A stretch of DNA of 41,206 nucleotides from Bacteroidales bacterium (GTDB lineage: Bacteria > Bacteroidota > Bacteroidia > Bacteroidales > JAIPAP01), in contig JAIPAP010000023.1 in the NCBI GenBank assembly GCA_021740045.1, forward strand, positions 1 through 41,206, in the 5' to 3' direction. The translations under genes and the position numbers were made by a program. The notes under the pieces are model-generated. The model was not told the origin of the DNA. It saw only the letters and a list, made by a program, of their open reading frames with translations, and made no database searches. Shown piece after piece: positions 8,701 through 17,277 of the stretch; position 1 is the stretch's first letter; every line of letters begins with the position of its first letter.

Positions 8701-11279
8701 ATTCGACCGGAGAAGAAGTTCTTGTAAAGTTTCCTTCGGCCGATAGCAGCAGGGCATTGGTGAGTCTGGAATCAGGGAGCCGCATTGTAGATCATTTCTG
8801 GGTGAAAACCCAACAGGAACAAACGCAGTTCCAATTCAAGACGACCCCCGAAATGGCTCCCAATGTTTATGTGTATGTGTCACTCATCCAACCCCATAAT
8901 CAAACAGCCAATGACAGGCCCATCAGGCTGTATGGCATTCAACCCATCAGGGTGGAAGACCCGGAAACCCACCTGGGACCTGTTATTAAAATGCCCGATG
9001 TTCTTGAACCCAACGAAAACTTCACCATCAATGTGAAAGAAAGCAATAATAAGGCTATGAACTATACCCTGGCTGTGGTGGATGAAGGATTACTGGATTT
9101 AACCGGATTTAATACACCGCACCCCTGGGATCATTTTTATGCCCGCGATGCTTTGGGTGTTAAAACCTGGGATATGTACGACTATGTGATGGGCGCATTT
9201 ACCGGCGAATTTGCGGGCATGCTATCGCTGGGTGGCGGTATTGAAGTGGACCGCGAAGATGCCTCACGGGCAAACCGTTTTGAGCCGGTGGTTATGTTTG
9301 CCGGTCCTTTCCACCTGAAACCGGGCAGTAGTCGCAAACATCGTTTTAAAATGCCAAATTATGTCGGATCGGTGCGAACTATGCTGGTTGCCGGTGCGAA
9401 CGGCGCTTACGGGTCGACTGAAAAGACCACTTCGGTGAAAAAACCGCTGATGGTACTGGGTACCATGCCACGGGTGTTGAGGCCGGAAGAAAAGATCAAG
9501 TTACCGGTTACGGTCTTTGCTATGGATAAAAGCGTTAAAGAAATCAAGGTTACCCTTGAAACTAATGAGTTTTTAACCACTCCCGACCGGAGCACCCGCT
9601 ACATTATTATGGATAAACCCGGCACAAGGGTACTGAACTTCGACTACGAGGTTGCTGAACGGCTTGGTGTTGCCACGGTAAAGATAATAGCCGAAAGTAA
9701 TGGCCGTGAGGCTATACATAATATTGTACTGGACGTGAAAGCACTCAATCCGGAGATCACCAAAGTGGATAAATATACTTTGAAAGCCGGTGGCTCAAAG
9801 ACTTTTACATCTGATCCTATCGGATTGAAAGGAACGAATAACGCAACAGTGGAGCTTTCTTCTTTCCCGCCCCTTAATCTTGAGCAACGCCTCGATTACC
9901 TTATCCATTACCCATATGGTTGCATTGAACAGTTGATTTCATCGGTATTTCCCCAATTGTACCTGCACCGTTTTGTGGAGCTGGAAAAGGAGCGAAAACA
10001 GATAATACAGCAAAATATTGAGGAAGCAATCAGTCGCTTGATGAGCTTTCAAACGAGTGAAGGAGGTTTTGCTTATTGGCCCGGTAATGATTGGGTTTCG
10101 GGATGGGGAACCAACTATGCCGGCCACTTCCTGCTCGAGGCACAAGAGCAGGGTTATGATCTGCCGGTAGGTCTTTTGGACAACTGGAAAAAGTTCCAGG
10201 AAAAAGGCTCCCGTTATTATGCTTCCAATTTTCCACGGCGCAGGGGGGATGATCTTAAGCAAGCTTACCGGCTTTATACACTAGCCCTGGTCGGTGATCC
10301 GGCAATGGGCGATATGAACCGCATGCGAGAAGATGAAGATATTTCGCTGCAAGCTAAATGGCGGCTGGCAGCTGCTTATACCCTGGCCGGAAAAAAAGAA
10401 GTGGCATTAAACATGGTTGAGGACCTTACAACCGGGATTAATGAATATCGATCAACAGGCGGCACTTATGGCTCGCATGTAAGGGATCAGGCCATGATAC
10501 TGGAAACACTGGTGTTGCTGAATAAAACCGGTGAAGCCGAATCACTGGTGCAGGACCTGGCCGGTCAGCTTGGGTCGGGACGGTGGTTAAGCACTCAAAC
10601 CACCTCCTATTCCCTGCTGGCCATTTCCAAGTTTTTGGGCGATCAGGAAATAGATGCTGCAATTGATGTGGAATATACCATCGACAGGCGCAACCCGCAG
10701 CGAGCTTTCACCAAGCAACCCTTTATCCGGCTGGATGTCAGGGAGGCCGGCCGGGCCCATCGGATTAAGCTGGTAAATAACGGTGACTCGCGGGTATTTG
10801 CCAGGATGATACGCAGCGGAATACCGGCGGGTACTAAAGAAGAAGCTGCTTACAGTTACTTGCAAATGAACGTTAGATACCTCAATATGGATGAAATTGA
10901 AATCGATCCGGAAGAATTGGAACAAGGAACTGATTTCATGGCAGAAGTCACCATGAAACATCCCGGAACCCGTGATGATTATGAAGAGCTTGTGCTAACA
11001 CAGATCTTTTCTTCAGGATGGGAAATCCATAATTCGCGTCTCGACAATGTAAGCGGTAAAAAAGACAATGGTTTCGATTATCGCGATATCCGTGATGACC
11101 GGGTTCATACCTTCTTCGACCTGCAATCGGGGAGCGCCAAAACCTTCCGGGTTAAGCTCAATGCAGCCTATATCGGGCGGTATTACCTGCCAATGGTTTC
11201 ATGCCAGGCCATGTATGACAATGAGATTTATGCACAAAAACCGGGTCAATGGGTAGAAGTAGTCATGCCGGGAAAATAA
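5712..11279 (+). CDS. Bacterial alpha-2-macroglobulin (thioester protease trap)
   Basis: A 1855-residue alpha-2-macroglobulin. These periplasmic proteins are thought to trap invading proteases: cleavage of a bait region exposes an internal thioester that bonds the attacker. The thioester motif is intact (PYGCIEQ, Cys1404), followed by the alpha-helical thioester domain, and there are many beta-sandwich MG repeats before it. The N-terminus has one hydrophobic segment (about 5-24) and no lipobox Cys, so it is probably anchored by an uncleaved transmembrane helix, unlike the E. coli lipoprotein YfhM. A Tyr/Asn/Trp-rich patch near residues 473-497 is flanked by cysteines. The stop codon overlaps the pbpC start (TAATG), indicating translational coupling; the A2M-PbpC pair is known from other bacteria. 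Confidence 0.93.
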   Translation: MSKKQLLVIVIVIIAIAGLITWFMIFRSQARGKQYEFASHIAAFTSGVISNQDNIRIVFMEEVPGAKKNMAIDRDLFDFKPSIKGSAFWVDKRTLEFRTENTLPSGQAYETEFELDEVIDVPRQLSTFHFRFQTKKQAFEASFKGLQTYDPNQLQWQQLIGNLHTADFVQDARVEKMLLPTQNNRKLSVTWQHSADGKRHRFTVDSIRRKKEAEKVVVVLNGKPLGLEQKKEKTFEIPPLGEFKLVNLSVHHKPQYISLMFSDPLDEQQYLQGLVRMETGTGLNFTINGNEIRAYPETRQKGKIKVTVDGAIKNSQEYKLGSPYTTSVNFESIKPAVKLIGGGNLLPDSDGLLLPFKAVSLNGVHVRIIKVFRNNILQFFQDNDYDGKQHLKHVGRIVYEDDIKLRSDQPIDYGEWNTFTLDLSDMITTEPGAIYRVQLNIKKDHSRYPCPDEEDDEIPDIQTDLFEEEVDQSDVNYWSWSGYNHYSYYNNNYNWQERNNPCKESYYMHYNRAVEKNVLASNLGITAKTGETGRMIFAVTDLITTKPIDNVEISIYNFQQQLIDRVKTDSKGLADIDLEKKPFILIAKKDDQYGYLRLDDGSALSVSMFNVSGRKTKKGLKGYIYGERGVWRPGDSLFVSFFLEDPENVIPETHPILFDLVNPKGQVVEREIRTSGKNGLFTFATQTDPDAITGNYRARIKVGGATFENPLKIEAVKPNRLKTELDFGVDKITRQNLDDIKGKLSINWLHGAPGRNLKANIKMKFTEVKTTFDGYPGFTFSDPSEEFTPKETVIFDGKVNDDGKVSFDPGFSTPRNAPGMLKAHFTLRAFETSGNYSITRKSMPFSPFSSYVGIKVPKGSGWHGALNSQKAHQIPVITVNEDGGKVSRNRIRVEVFKINWRWWWEHRDEDYLSRYVSSRSRDLISSDIISTVNGEGHYKLKLDQNYWGRVFIRVTDIESGHSTGEVAYMDWPGWRRQGSELPDGAAILSFTTNKEVYSTGEEVLVKFPSADSSRALVSLESGSRIVDHFWVKTQQEQTQFQFKTTPEMAPNVYVYVSLIQPHNQTANDRPIRLYGIQPIRVEDPETHLGPVIKMPDVLEPNENFTINVKESNNKAMNYTLAVVDEGLLDLTGFNTPHPWDHFYARDALGVKTWDMYDYVMGAFTGEFAGMLSLGGGIEVDREDASRANRFEPVVMFAGPFHLKPGSSRKHRFKMPNYVGSVRTMLVAGANGAYGSTEKTTSVKKPLMVLGTMPRVLRPEEKIKLPVTVFAMDKSVKEIKVTLETNEFLTTPDRSTRYIIMDKPGTRVLNFDYEVAERLGVATVKIIAESNGREAIHNIVLDVKALNPEITKVDKYTLKAGGSKTFTSDPIGLKGTNNATVELSSFPPLNLEQRLDYLIHYPYGCIEQLISSVFPQLYLHRFVELEKERKQIIQQNIEEAISRLMSFQTSEGGFAYWPGNDWVSGWGTNYAGHFLLEAQEQGYDLPVGLLDNWKKFQEKGSRYYASNFPRRRGDDLKQAYRLYTLALVGDPAMGDMNRMREDEDISLQAKWRLAAAYTLAGKKEVALNMVEDLTTGINEYRSTGGTYGSHVRDQAMILETLVLLNKTGEAESLVQDLAGQLGSGRWLSTQTTSYSLLAISKFLGDQEIDAAIDVEYTIDRRNPQRAFTKQPFIRLDVREAGRAHRIKLVNNGDSRVFARMIRSGIPAGTKEEAAYSYLQMNVRYLNMDEIEIDPEELEQGTDFMAEVTMKHPGTRDDYEELVLTQIFSSGWEIHNSRLDNVSGKKDNGFDYRDIRDDRVHTFFDLQSGSAKTFRVKLNAAYIGRYYLPMVSCQAMYDNEIYAQKPGQWVEVVMPGK

Positions 11280-13636
11280 TGCACCGAAAACGGACAGCTT
11301 TATCACTCATAGTGTTGATAGTGGCTGCACTATGTGCATTTGTTTTTTGCCTTGCACAGCCCCTTTTTAATGATCCCACCAGCACGGTGCTCGAAGATCG
11401 CAATGGAGAGCTTCTGGCAGCCCGTATTGCAAAAGACGGTCAATGGCGCTTTCCGGAAACGGAACAAGTACCCGCTAAGTTTAAAAAATGTATCATTGCC
11501 TTTGAGGACCAATATTTTAACTATCATCCCGGTGTAAATTTACTTTCGCTGTTCCGGGCGGCCTGGCAAAACTGGCAGGCCGGTGAAATTGTAAGTGGCG
11601 GTAGCACGCTTACCATGCAAGTTATCCGTCTTTCGCGTAAAGGAAAATCGAGAACCATCAAGGAAAAGATCATCGAGTGCATTCTCGCTTTAAGGGCTGA
11701 GTTTTCATACAACAAAAAGGAAATACTGGCATTATATGCTTCTCATGCACCTTTCGGGGGGAATGTAGTGGGACTGGATGCTGCCGCATGGCGTTATTAC
11801 AACCGGCCCCCGGAACAACTTTCATGGGGCGAAACCGCTGCATTGGCAGTACTTCCCAATGCACCCGCTTTGATTTTTCCCGGAACAAACAACCGGGAAT
11901 TTACAAAAAAACGTAATCGCTTGTTGCGAAAACTTCACGAGGCCGGAACAATTAATTCAACCACCTATTCGCTTGCTATTGCCGAGTCGCTTCCCGGCGA
12001 ACCACTTCCCCTGCCACAGGAAGCATTACACTTATTAAACCGCGCAATTAAAGAGGGTCATAAAGGTGAACGTATAAAAACCACCATCGACCGCGGATTG
12101 CAAAAACAGGCGGGGCAACTGGTTGAACAGCATCACCGGCAACTAAAACTGAATGAAATTCACAATGCTGCCGCGCTCATCCTGGATGTGCAAAGCGGTG
12201 ATGCCTTAGCCTATGTGGGGAATGTATCTTCAACATTGAAAAAACATGGAGAATATGTTGACGTAATCGACGCCCCCAGAAGTTCGGGCAGTATATTAAA
12301 ACCAATTCTCTACGCCACCATGCTAATGGATGGAAAGATCCTCCCTAAAACGCTGGTGGCCGATGTCCCCACACAAATTGCCGGCTATACGCCTATGAAT
12401 TTCAGCCGCGATTTTAACGGGGCCGTGCATGCCGATGAAGCCCTGTACCGTTCGCTGAATGTGCCGGCTGTCCGTATGCTCAAAGATTACGGGCTTCCAC
12501 GTTTCTATCATAAGCTTCAAAAACTTAAACTATCTACCTTAAAACAACCTGTTGATCATTATGGGCTTTCCATTATCCTGGGTGGCTCTGAAGTAACATT
12601 ATGGGAGATTACCGGGATTTATGCCGGCATGGCCCGAACATTGAACCATTTTTATGATTTTAGTTCCCGCTATAATGTCAAAGACTTTCGTCAGCCGAAT
12701 TTTTATTTTAATCAATCAAAACCGCCTTTAAAAAAAGGCCGGCAAAAAACAGGGATCTTATCGGCAGCCTCCATCTGGCATACCTTCGAAGCTATGAAGG
12801 AGGTGCACCGCCCCAGGGAAGAAAGCGGCTGGCAGCATTTTAAATCATCCAAGAATATTGCCTGGAAAACCGGGACCAGTTTTGGATTCCGCGATGCCTG
12901 GGCCATAGGTTTAACCACCGATTATGCCATAGGCGTTTGGGCCGGTAATGCCGACGGGGAAGGTCGTCCGGGGCTTACCGGGGTAACTGCAGCAGCTCCC
13001 CTCCTATTCAGGCTGTTTAAGCTGTTTCCGGCTTCCGGCGCTGACTTCGATGTACCTTTTGATGAAATGAAGAAAGCCGGCATTTGTCGCCTGAGCGGTC
13101 ATTTAGCCGGACAAGATTGCCCGGATGTCGATACCATGTTTATTCCCATTGCCGGGCAAAGGACTTCCGGTTGCCCATATCATAAGCTCGTACATCTGGA
13201 TAAGGATGAAAACTTCCGGGTTACCAGCCAATGCATGGATGTTTATGAGATGGAGCATAAATCCTGGTTTGTATTGCCCCCGGTTATGGAATGGTATTAT
13301 AAGCAGGATCATCCTGAATATCGCTCTCTTCCACCGCTTGCCCCCGGATGCCGGAATTCAGGAGACCAGCATGCCATGGATATTGTTTACCCCCGAGAAC
13401 TGACCCAAGTTTTTATTCCCACGGAATTAAACGGACAAAAGGGGAAAGTGGTTTTTCAGGTGGCCCATCGCGACCACCAAAGTACAGTTTACTGGCATCT
13501 TGATGAGCAATATGTTGGTAAAACCCAACGGGATCACCAAAAAGCCTTAAGCCCCGAACCCGGGAAGCATACCCTAACCTTAGTAGATAAGGAAGGTGCT
13601 ATGCTGGAAAGGAAGTTTGTGGTGATGAGGGATTGA
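11279..13636 (+). CDS. pbpC: Penicillin-binding protein 1C (bifunctional peptidoglycan synthase)
   Basis: A class A penicillin-binding protein, 785 residues from the ATG at 11279. That start overlaps the alpha-2-macroglobulin stop and gives a clean signal-anchor (residues 7-26); the track start at 11249 would add ten residues upstream. GT51 glycosyltransferase motifs are EDQYFNYHPG (Glu76) and GGSTLTMQ (107-114). The transpeptidase has SILK (Ser338 nucleophile, Lys341), SLN and KTGT (530-533). A C-terminal Cys-containing PBP1C-type domain follows. It polymerises and possibly cross-links glycan strands at the inner-membrane surface. Partnership with alpha-2-macroglobulin has been proposed as repair after envelope breach; in E. 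coli PBP1C transpeptidation is doubtful. No downstream gene is tightly linked. Confidence 0.93.
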   Translation: MHRKRTALSLIVLIVAALCAFVFCLAQPLFNDPTSTVLEDRNGELLAARIAKDGQWRFPETEQVPAKFKKCIIAFEDQYFNYHPGVNLLSLFRAAWQNWQAGEIVSGGSTLTMQVIRLSRKGKSRTIKEKIIECILALRAEFSYNKKEILALYASHAPFGGNVVGLDAAAWRYYNRPPEQLSWGETAALAVLPNAPALIFPGTNNREFTKKRNRLLRKLHEAGTINSTTYSLAIAESLPGEPLPLPQEALHLLNRAIKEGHKGERIKTTIDRGLQKQAGQLVEQHHRQLKLNEIHNAAALILDVQSGDALAYVGNVSSTLKKHGEYVDVIDAPRSSGSILKPILYATMLMDGKILPKTLVADVPTQIAGYTPMNFSRDFNGAVHADEALYRSLNVPAVRMLKDYGLPRFYHKLQKLKLSTLKQPVDHYGLSIILGGSEVTLWEITGIYAGMARTLNHFYDFSSRYNVKDFRQPNFYFNQSKPPLKKGRQKTGILSAASIWHTFEAMKEVHRPREESGWQHFKSSKNIAWKTGTSFGFRDAWAIGLTTDYAIGVWAGNADGEGRPGLTGVTAAAPLLFRLFKLFPASGADFDVPFDEMKKAGICRLSGHLAGQDCPDVDTMFIPIAGQRTSGCPYHKLVHLDKDENFRVTSQCMDVYEMEHKSWFVLPPVMEWYYKQDHPEYRSLPPLAPGCRNSGDQHAMDIVYPRELTQVFIPTELNGQKGKVVFQVAHRDHQSTVYWHLDEQYVGKTQRDHQKALSPEPGKHTLTLVDKEGAMLERKFVVMRD

Positions 13637-13710
13637 TTGTCAACAACATTTTATACCCCAAATTAGAACTTTGTGGAATTGATAACGTTTAGTGATAAAA
13701 GGCCGGTACC

Positions 13711-14361
13711 ATGAATTACTACTTTATTCCATTGTTCATTATCGTTATCCTGGCCGGTATAATCACGGTATCGGGGGTCATGTTGTTTTTAAGGGGCATT
13801 GGAAAGCGTTTCCGGTTTTTATACATGGGAGGTATTGTTTTATTTTTATTGGGGCTCTTTATTGGTATTAGCAGTTTATACCTTGGGGTCGGTAATATCA
13901 CCCAAAACCTGAATTCGATGGAAGAAAGACCGTCTCACGACGATGATCCTCAAATCATTATTCCAAATCCCGGTAGTAGAAGCGGCTACCGGTTAAGAGC
14001 AGAAGATACCTTGTTTAAATATTCCTTCGGAGATGAATTGAAGGTTAAAAGCAATGTCCGCTCCATTAAGCTGCTTTTTCAAAACAAAACCAGGCTTCTC
14101 GGTGTGTATCCCAAGAAATTCGGGCTCGATAGCATTTCGTTTACCCAAGATCACACCGTTCCGGTATACACCTACTTTAGCAAGCCATATACGGGGTTGC
14201 TTGCACTAACTGCTTTTGCGCCCGATAGTAACAGGCTGGGCAAAAGCCAGGTTGAAATCAATCAAAAACGAGGCGGTGAAGGATATTACATCGATTTTCT
14301 ATTCGATTCCATTGATGGAACTGACATTGACTACCTTAAATTGACTTCCGACAGTTTGTAA
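13711..14361 (+). CDS. Uncharacterised protein with two N-terminal membrane segments
   Basis: I do not recognise this 216-residue protein. It has two hydrophobic segments (about 5-27 and 35-60) joined by a short basic stretch (GIGKRFRF). Next come a charged linker containing SHDDDPQ, then a soluble region of about 130 residues that looks beta-rich (alternating hydrophobics such as VRSIKLLFQNKTRLLGVY). With two helices and a basic cytoplasmic loop, the soluble domain would be on the same side as the N-terminus, likely outside. It lies 74 bp after pbpC and 42 bp before a heptose kinase gene that seems to have its own promoter, so its operon is unclear. The ORF is intact and its composition matches its neighbours. 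Confidence 0.7.
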   Translation: MNYYFIPLFIIVILAGIITVSGVMLFLRGIGKRFRFLYMGGIVLFLLGLFIGISSLYLGVGNITQNLNSMEERPSHDDDPQIIIPNPGSRSGYRLRAEDTLFKYSFGDELKVKSNVRSIKLLFQNKTRLLGVYPKKFGLDSISFTQDHTVPVYTYFSKPYTGLLALTAFAPDSNRLGKSQVEINQKRGGEGYYIDFLFDSIDGTDIDYLKLTSDSL

Positions 14362-14383
14362 AAACAAATTCTTATTAAGTTTG
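14355..14383 (+). promoter_or_regulatory. Bacteroidota-type promoter before the heptose-phosphate kinase
   Basis: TTTG (14355-14358), a 17-nt spacer, and TAAGTTTG (14376-14383), which matches TAnnTTTG exactly. Transcription would begin a few bases downstream, just before the ATG at 14404. The spacer is two bases shorter than the usual 19. Confidence 0.45.
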
Positions 14384-14403
14384 CAGCCCAAATTGCGTAA
14401 AAA

Positions 14404-15426
14404 ATGTTCTCAGCTGCAGAGGTAGAAAGTATATTTGAACGCTTCAGTCGACTGAAGATAATGATCATAGGTGATGTAATGATCGATTCCTATTTATGGG
14501 GTTATGTCAGCCGTATTTCCCCCGAGGCGCCCGTTCCCATTGTTACGGTAAAGAATCGCTCCAACCTGCTGGGTGGAGCTGCCAATGTTGCCCTGAATGT
14601 TAAAGCCCTGGGGGCCGAACCGGTTTTATGTACCGTTATTGGTAACGACCAGAAAGGTGATGATTTCATTGATTTAGTGGAAGAAGCAGGAATGAGCCGT
14701 GAAGGAATACTGCGAAGCGATAACCGGATCACCACGACCAAATTCCGTATTATCGGTAATAAATCACATATGTTACGAGTTGATGAGGAGACAGATACAG
14801 AACTAAATACGGATGAATGTCAGGCCTTTTTCGAAAAAATCGAGGGCCTGATCGATAATAACGGGATCGATGCCATCATTTTTCAGGATTATGACAAAGG
14901 CATCATTAATGCCAACTTAATCACCCGGATTTCTGAAAAAGCCTTAAGCAAAAATATTCCGGTAACGGCCGACCCCAAGAAACGGAATTTTAATTCATAT
15001 AAAAACATTACCCTTTTTAAGCCCAATTTAAAGGAATTGAAAGAAGGCCTTCACCTGAACTTCAATTCCGGTGAACATTTCGAGCTCTCACAAGCCATTC
15101 GGATGATACAGGATAATCAGAACATTGTTACGGTGCTGACCACCCTTTCGGAAAACGGGGTTTTTATCCGCTCACGAAATGAGGATGAAAGCATTGAAGA
15201 ATTCCATATTCCGGCTCATGTGAGGGATATTGCCGATGTTTCGGGCGCCGGTGACACGGTGATCAGCGTGGCGGCACTTTGTTTGGCACTTAAACTCAAT
15301 TCACGGAGCATTGCTGAGTTATCGAATCTTGCGGGAGGCTTGGTATGTGAACACATCGGAGTGGTTCCCGTTAGCAAAGAAGCATTAAAGAAAGAAGCAC
15401 TTCAATTGAAACCTCATGACGAATGA
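14404..15426 (+). CDS. rfaE1: D-glycero-beta-D-manno-heptose-7-phosphate kinase (HldE kinase-domain type)
   Basis: A 340-residue PfkB-family kinase closely resembling the N-terminal domain of HldE/RfaE. The entry motif IMIIGDVMIDSYLWGYVSRISPEAPVPIV, NLLGGAANVALN and the catalytic SGAGDTV near the C-terminus are the family hallmarks (the first block is quoted in parts: IGDVMIDSYLWG, RISPEAPVP). It phosphorylates heptose-7-phosphate at C1 in ADP-heptose synthesis for lipopolysaccharide. The C-terminal nucleotidyltransferase of fused HldE is absent, so adenylylation must come from a separate gene outside the window. The last codons overlap the start of the following transporter by 11 bp. A different PfkB sugar kinase is possible but less likely. 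Confidence 0.85.
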   Translation: MFSAAEVESIFERFSRLKIMIIGDVMIDSYLWGYVSRISPEAPVPIVTVKNRSNLLGGAANVALNVKALGAEPVLCTVIGNDQKGDDFIDLVEEAGMSREGILRSDNRITTTKFRIIGNKSHMLRVDEETDTELNTDECQAFFEKIEGLIDNNGIDAIIFQDYDKGIINANLITRISEKALSKNIPVTADPKKRNFNSYKNITLFKPNLKELKEGLHLNFNSGEHFELSQAIRMIQDNQNIVTVLTTLSENGVFIRSRNEDESIEEFHIPAHVRDIADVSGAGDTVISVAALCLALKLNSRSIAELSNLAGGLVCEHIGVVPVSKEALKKEALQLKPHDE

Positions 15427-16120
15427 ATTACTTTGGGTGGCGATGCTGCTGATTAACTTCGGTTTGATCATCGCATCCTACAAAATATTCGGTAAAAAAG
15501 GACTTTTCACCTGGATACCCATAGCCACTATAGTAGCCAATATTCAGGTAATACAAACCATCGAGCTGTTCGGATTTACAGCAACCTTGGGAAATATTGT
15601 TTATGCATCATCATTCCTGGTTACCGATCTGCTCTCGGAAAACTATGGGAAAAAAGAAGCCGAAAAGGCTGTTTGGATCGGATTTTTCAGCCTCATCGCT
15701 ATGACCATCTTAATGAACCTGGCTTTGCTTTTTGTTCCATTAGCCGATGATTACTCCAGCTCAACGCATGAGCATTTGGATAGCATTTTTAGCTTGATGC
15801 CCCGTATTGCCACGGCCAGCCTGATAGCCTATATTGTTTCACAAAAACACGATGTTTGGGCCTATCACTTCTGGCGTAAACGCTTTAGCGGAAAAAAGAA
15901 TATCTGGCTACGAAATAACCTGAGTACCATGGTAAGTCAGTTACTGGATAGTGTCATCTTCACGGTCATCGCTTTCTGGGGAATTTATGAATGGCCAATA
16001 TTTCTCGAAATTATCGGTACAACCTATATTTTAAAATGGGTGATTGCTGCCAGTGACACGCCTTTTGTTTATTGGGGAAGCCATCTGAAAGCAAAAGGGA
16101 AAATACCTTCTGAAGAATGA
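15416..16120 (+). CDS. yhhQ: Queuosine precursor transporter (YhhQ/VUT family)
   Basis: A 234-residue integral membrane protein with about six hydrophobic segments. The stretch VIQTIELFGFTATLGNI, the SSFLVTDLLSENYGKKEA block and the later ISxxLDSVIFTVIAFWG-like segment (SQLLDSVIFTVIAF) are typical of the VUT/YhhQ family, which imports the queuosine precursors preQ0 or preQ1 for modification of GUN-anticodon tRNAs. The ATG at 15416 lies inside the end of the kinase gene, so the two are translationally linked without an obvious functional link. A hairpin GGAATGA/TCATTCC (16143-16169) follows but lacks a T-tract. Substrate assignment rests on family knowledge only. Confidence 0.88.
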   Translation: MTNELLWVAMLLINFGLIIASYKIFGKKGLFTWIPIATIVANIQVIQTIELFGFTATLGNIVYASSFLVTDLLSENYGKKEAEKAVWIGFFSLIAMTILMNLALLFVPLADDYSSSTHEHLDSIFSLMPRIATASLIAYIVSQKHDVWAYHFWRKRFSGKKNIWLRNNLSTMVSQLLDSVIFTVIAFWGIYEWPIFLEIIGTTYILKWVIAASDTPFVYWGSHLKAKGKIPSEE

Positions 16121-16247
16121 TTTTGAATATTACTTTTCAAAAGGAATGAGCCTCCAATCCTTTCATTCCAAAAGCAAGTTGGAAGTATGCTGAAATAAAT
16201 GCTTGAGCCAAGCGTTATGAATAACAAATCAAAAAAAACAGGCATCA

Positions 16248-17018
16248 TTGAAACGTACTACTGCTCTAGCAACCGGAATACTATTAGCATTATTTGCCGT
16301 TTCCAGTTTTTCATTTGCCCAGGCGCCTAAGGTCCAAAATATGCCGACCTACGACCAATCACCCTACCATTTCGGGTTTATTCTGGCGGGTAATACCATG
16401 TACTTTTCCATCGATCCCAAGGCCAACTTTCAGGATGATATCTATGCCGGTGATGCCGTTAGTAATCTTAACCTTGATGAAGCCTCGATATATGGAATAG
16501 AAGGTATCTCAACCTATGGCTTTTCAGTGGGCATTGTAGGTAATTTGCGCCTCGGTAAGTATAGCGATCTTCGCTTTGTCCCCTCGCTGGCTTTTGGTGA
16601 ACGAAAATTGCAATACACCCTTAAAGGAACTAAAGGCGCCGACACTTCCCTGATCACCATCGATGATAACATCCAATCGACCTTTATCGATTTGCCACTC
16701 CACATCAAGTACAAATCCAAACGCATGCATAATATGCGAGCCTACGTATTTACAGGCCCTAAAGTGAGCATCGACCTGGCCACTCAGAAAGATGACGAAC
16801 AGGATCAGAATCCACTCAACCTGGAGCTTAACCGCAATGATGTATACCTTGATATAGGCGTTGGGTTCGACTGGTATTTTTCATTTTTCAAATTCGGCAC
16901 GGAACTAAAAATGTCATACGGGCTGATGAACATGATCAAGCGGGAAGATAATATATATACCCAAGGTATTGACAATCTGCGTTCTAAAATTTTTCAGCTT
17001 TCTTTTACTTTTGAATAA
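16248..17018 (+). CDS. porT: PorT-like outer-membrane beta-barrel protein (type IX secretion)
   Basis: A 256-residue protein with a clean signal peptide (KRTTALATGILLALFAVSSFSFAQ) and an eight-strand-like barrel pattern. YHFGFILAGNTMYFSI, LRFVPSLAFGERKL and the aromatic C-terminus (FQLSFTFE) resemble PorT, an outer-membrane component needed for type IX secretion and gliding in Bacteroidota. The only start consistent with the signal peptide is TTG at 16248. An ATG at 16217 is in another frame and a run of eight A lies between them, so a frameshift variant or assembly error at that run is conceivable. It is transcribed alone. PorT-family members also include generic outer-membrane proteins, so involvement in secretion is probable but not certain. 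Confidence 0.75.
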   Translation: MKRTTALATGILLALFAVSSFSFAQAPKVQNMPTYDQSPYHFGFILAGNTMYFSIDPKANFQDDIYAGDAVSNLNLDEASIYGIEGISTYGFSVGIVGNLRLGKYSDLRFVPSLAFGERKLQYTLKGTKGADTSLITIDDNIQSTFIDLPLHIKYKSKRMHNMRAYVFTGPKVSIDLATQKDDEQDQNPLNLELNRNDVYLDIGVGFDWYFSFFKFGTELKMSYGLMNMIKREDNIYTQGIDNLRSKIFQLSFTFE

Positions 17019-17117
17019 AACAAAACAAAAAGTCTTACGTTAGTTTACCCGTTCGTTCTTAAAAACGGCTTGAAAGCCGCATATAAAAGGAAAATTTTTC
17101 GAAATTTTTTAGCGCAA

Positions 17118-17149
17118 TTTTGGTAATTAAAAAATAAGTTATACTTTTG
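17118..17149 (+). promoter_or_regulatory. Promoter of tRNA-Glu and rpsT (full Bacteroidota consensus)
   Basis: TTTTG ending at 17122, exactly 19 nt, then TACTTTTG (17142-17149): a textbook TTTG-N19-TAnnTTTG promoter. The predicted start at about 17156 is some 18 nt before the tRNA. This is the clearest promoter in the window and supports assignment to Bacteroidota. Confidence 0.85.
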
Positions 17150-17173
17150 CGCTCGCATTTAAGGGAAACACAC

Positions 17174-17245
17174 GGTCCGTTCGTCTAACGGTTAGGACGC
17201 CAGGTTTTCATCCTGGTAATAGGGGTTCGATTCCCCTACGGACTG
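17174..17245 (+). tRNA. tRNA-Glu (anticodon UUC)
   Basis: A 72-nt cloverleaf reads cleanly. The acceptor GGTCCGT pairs with ACGGACT (G-U at the first pair), the D stem is GTCT/GGAC, the anticodon stem CCAGG/CCTGG encloses loop TTTTCAT with anticodon TTC, and the T arm is GGGG-TTCGATT-CCCC. The discriminator base is G and CCA is not encoded. It is followed 32 bp later by rpsT with no terminator between, so both are likely one transcript processed by RNase P and tRNase Z. Confidence 0.97.
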
Positions 17246-17277
17246 CAAATTTTTTAACCAGGTATTAAAAAAGATAT

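Noticed and set aside
6218-11256. Many antisense ORFs opposite the alpha-2-macroglobulin gene
   Set aside because: They are shadows of a long, well-supported coding frame, with no domain signatures of their own.
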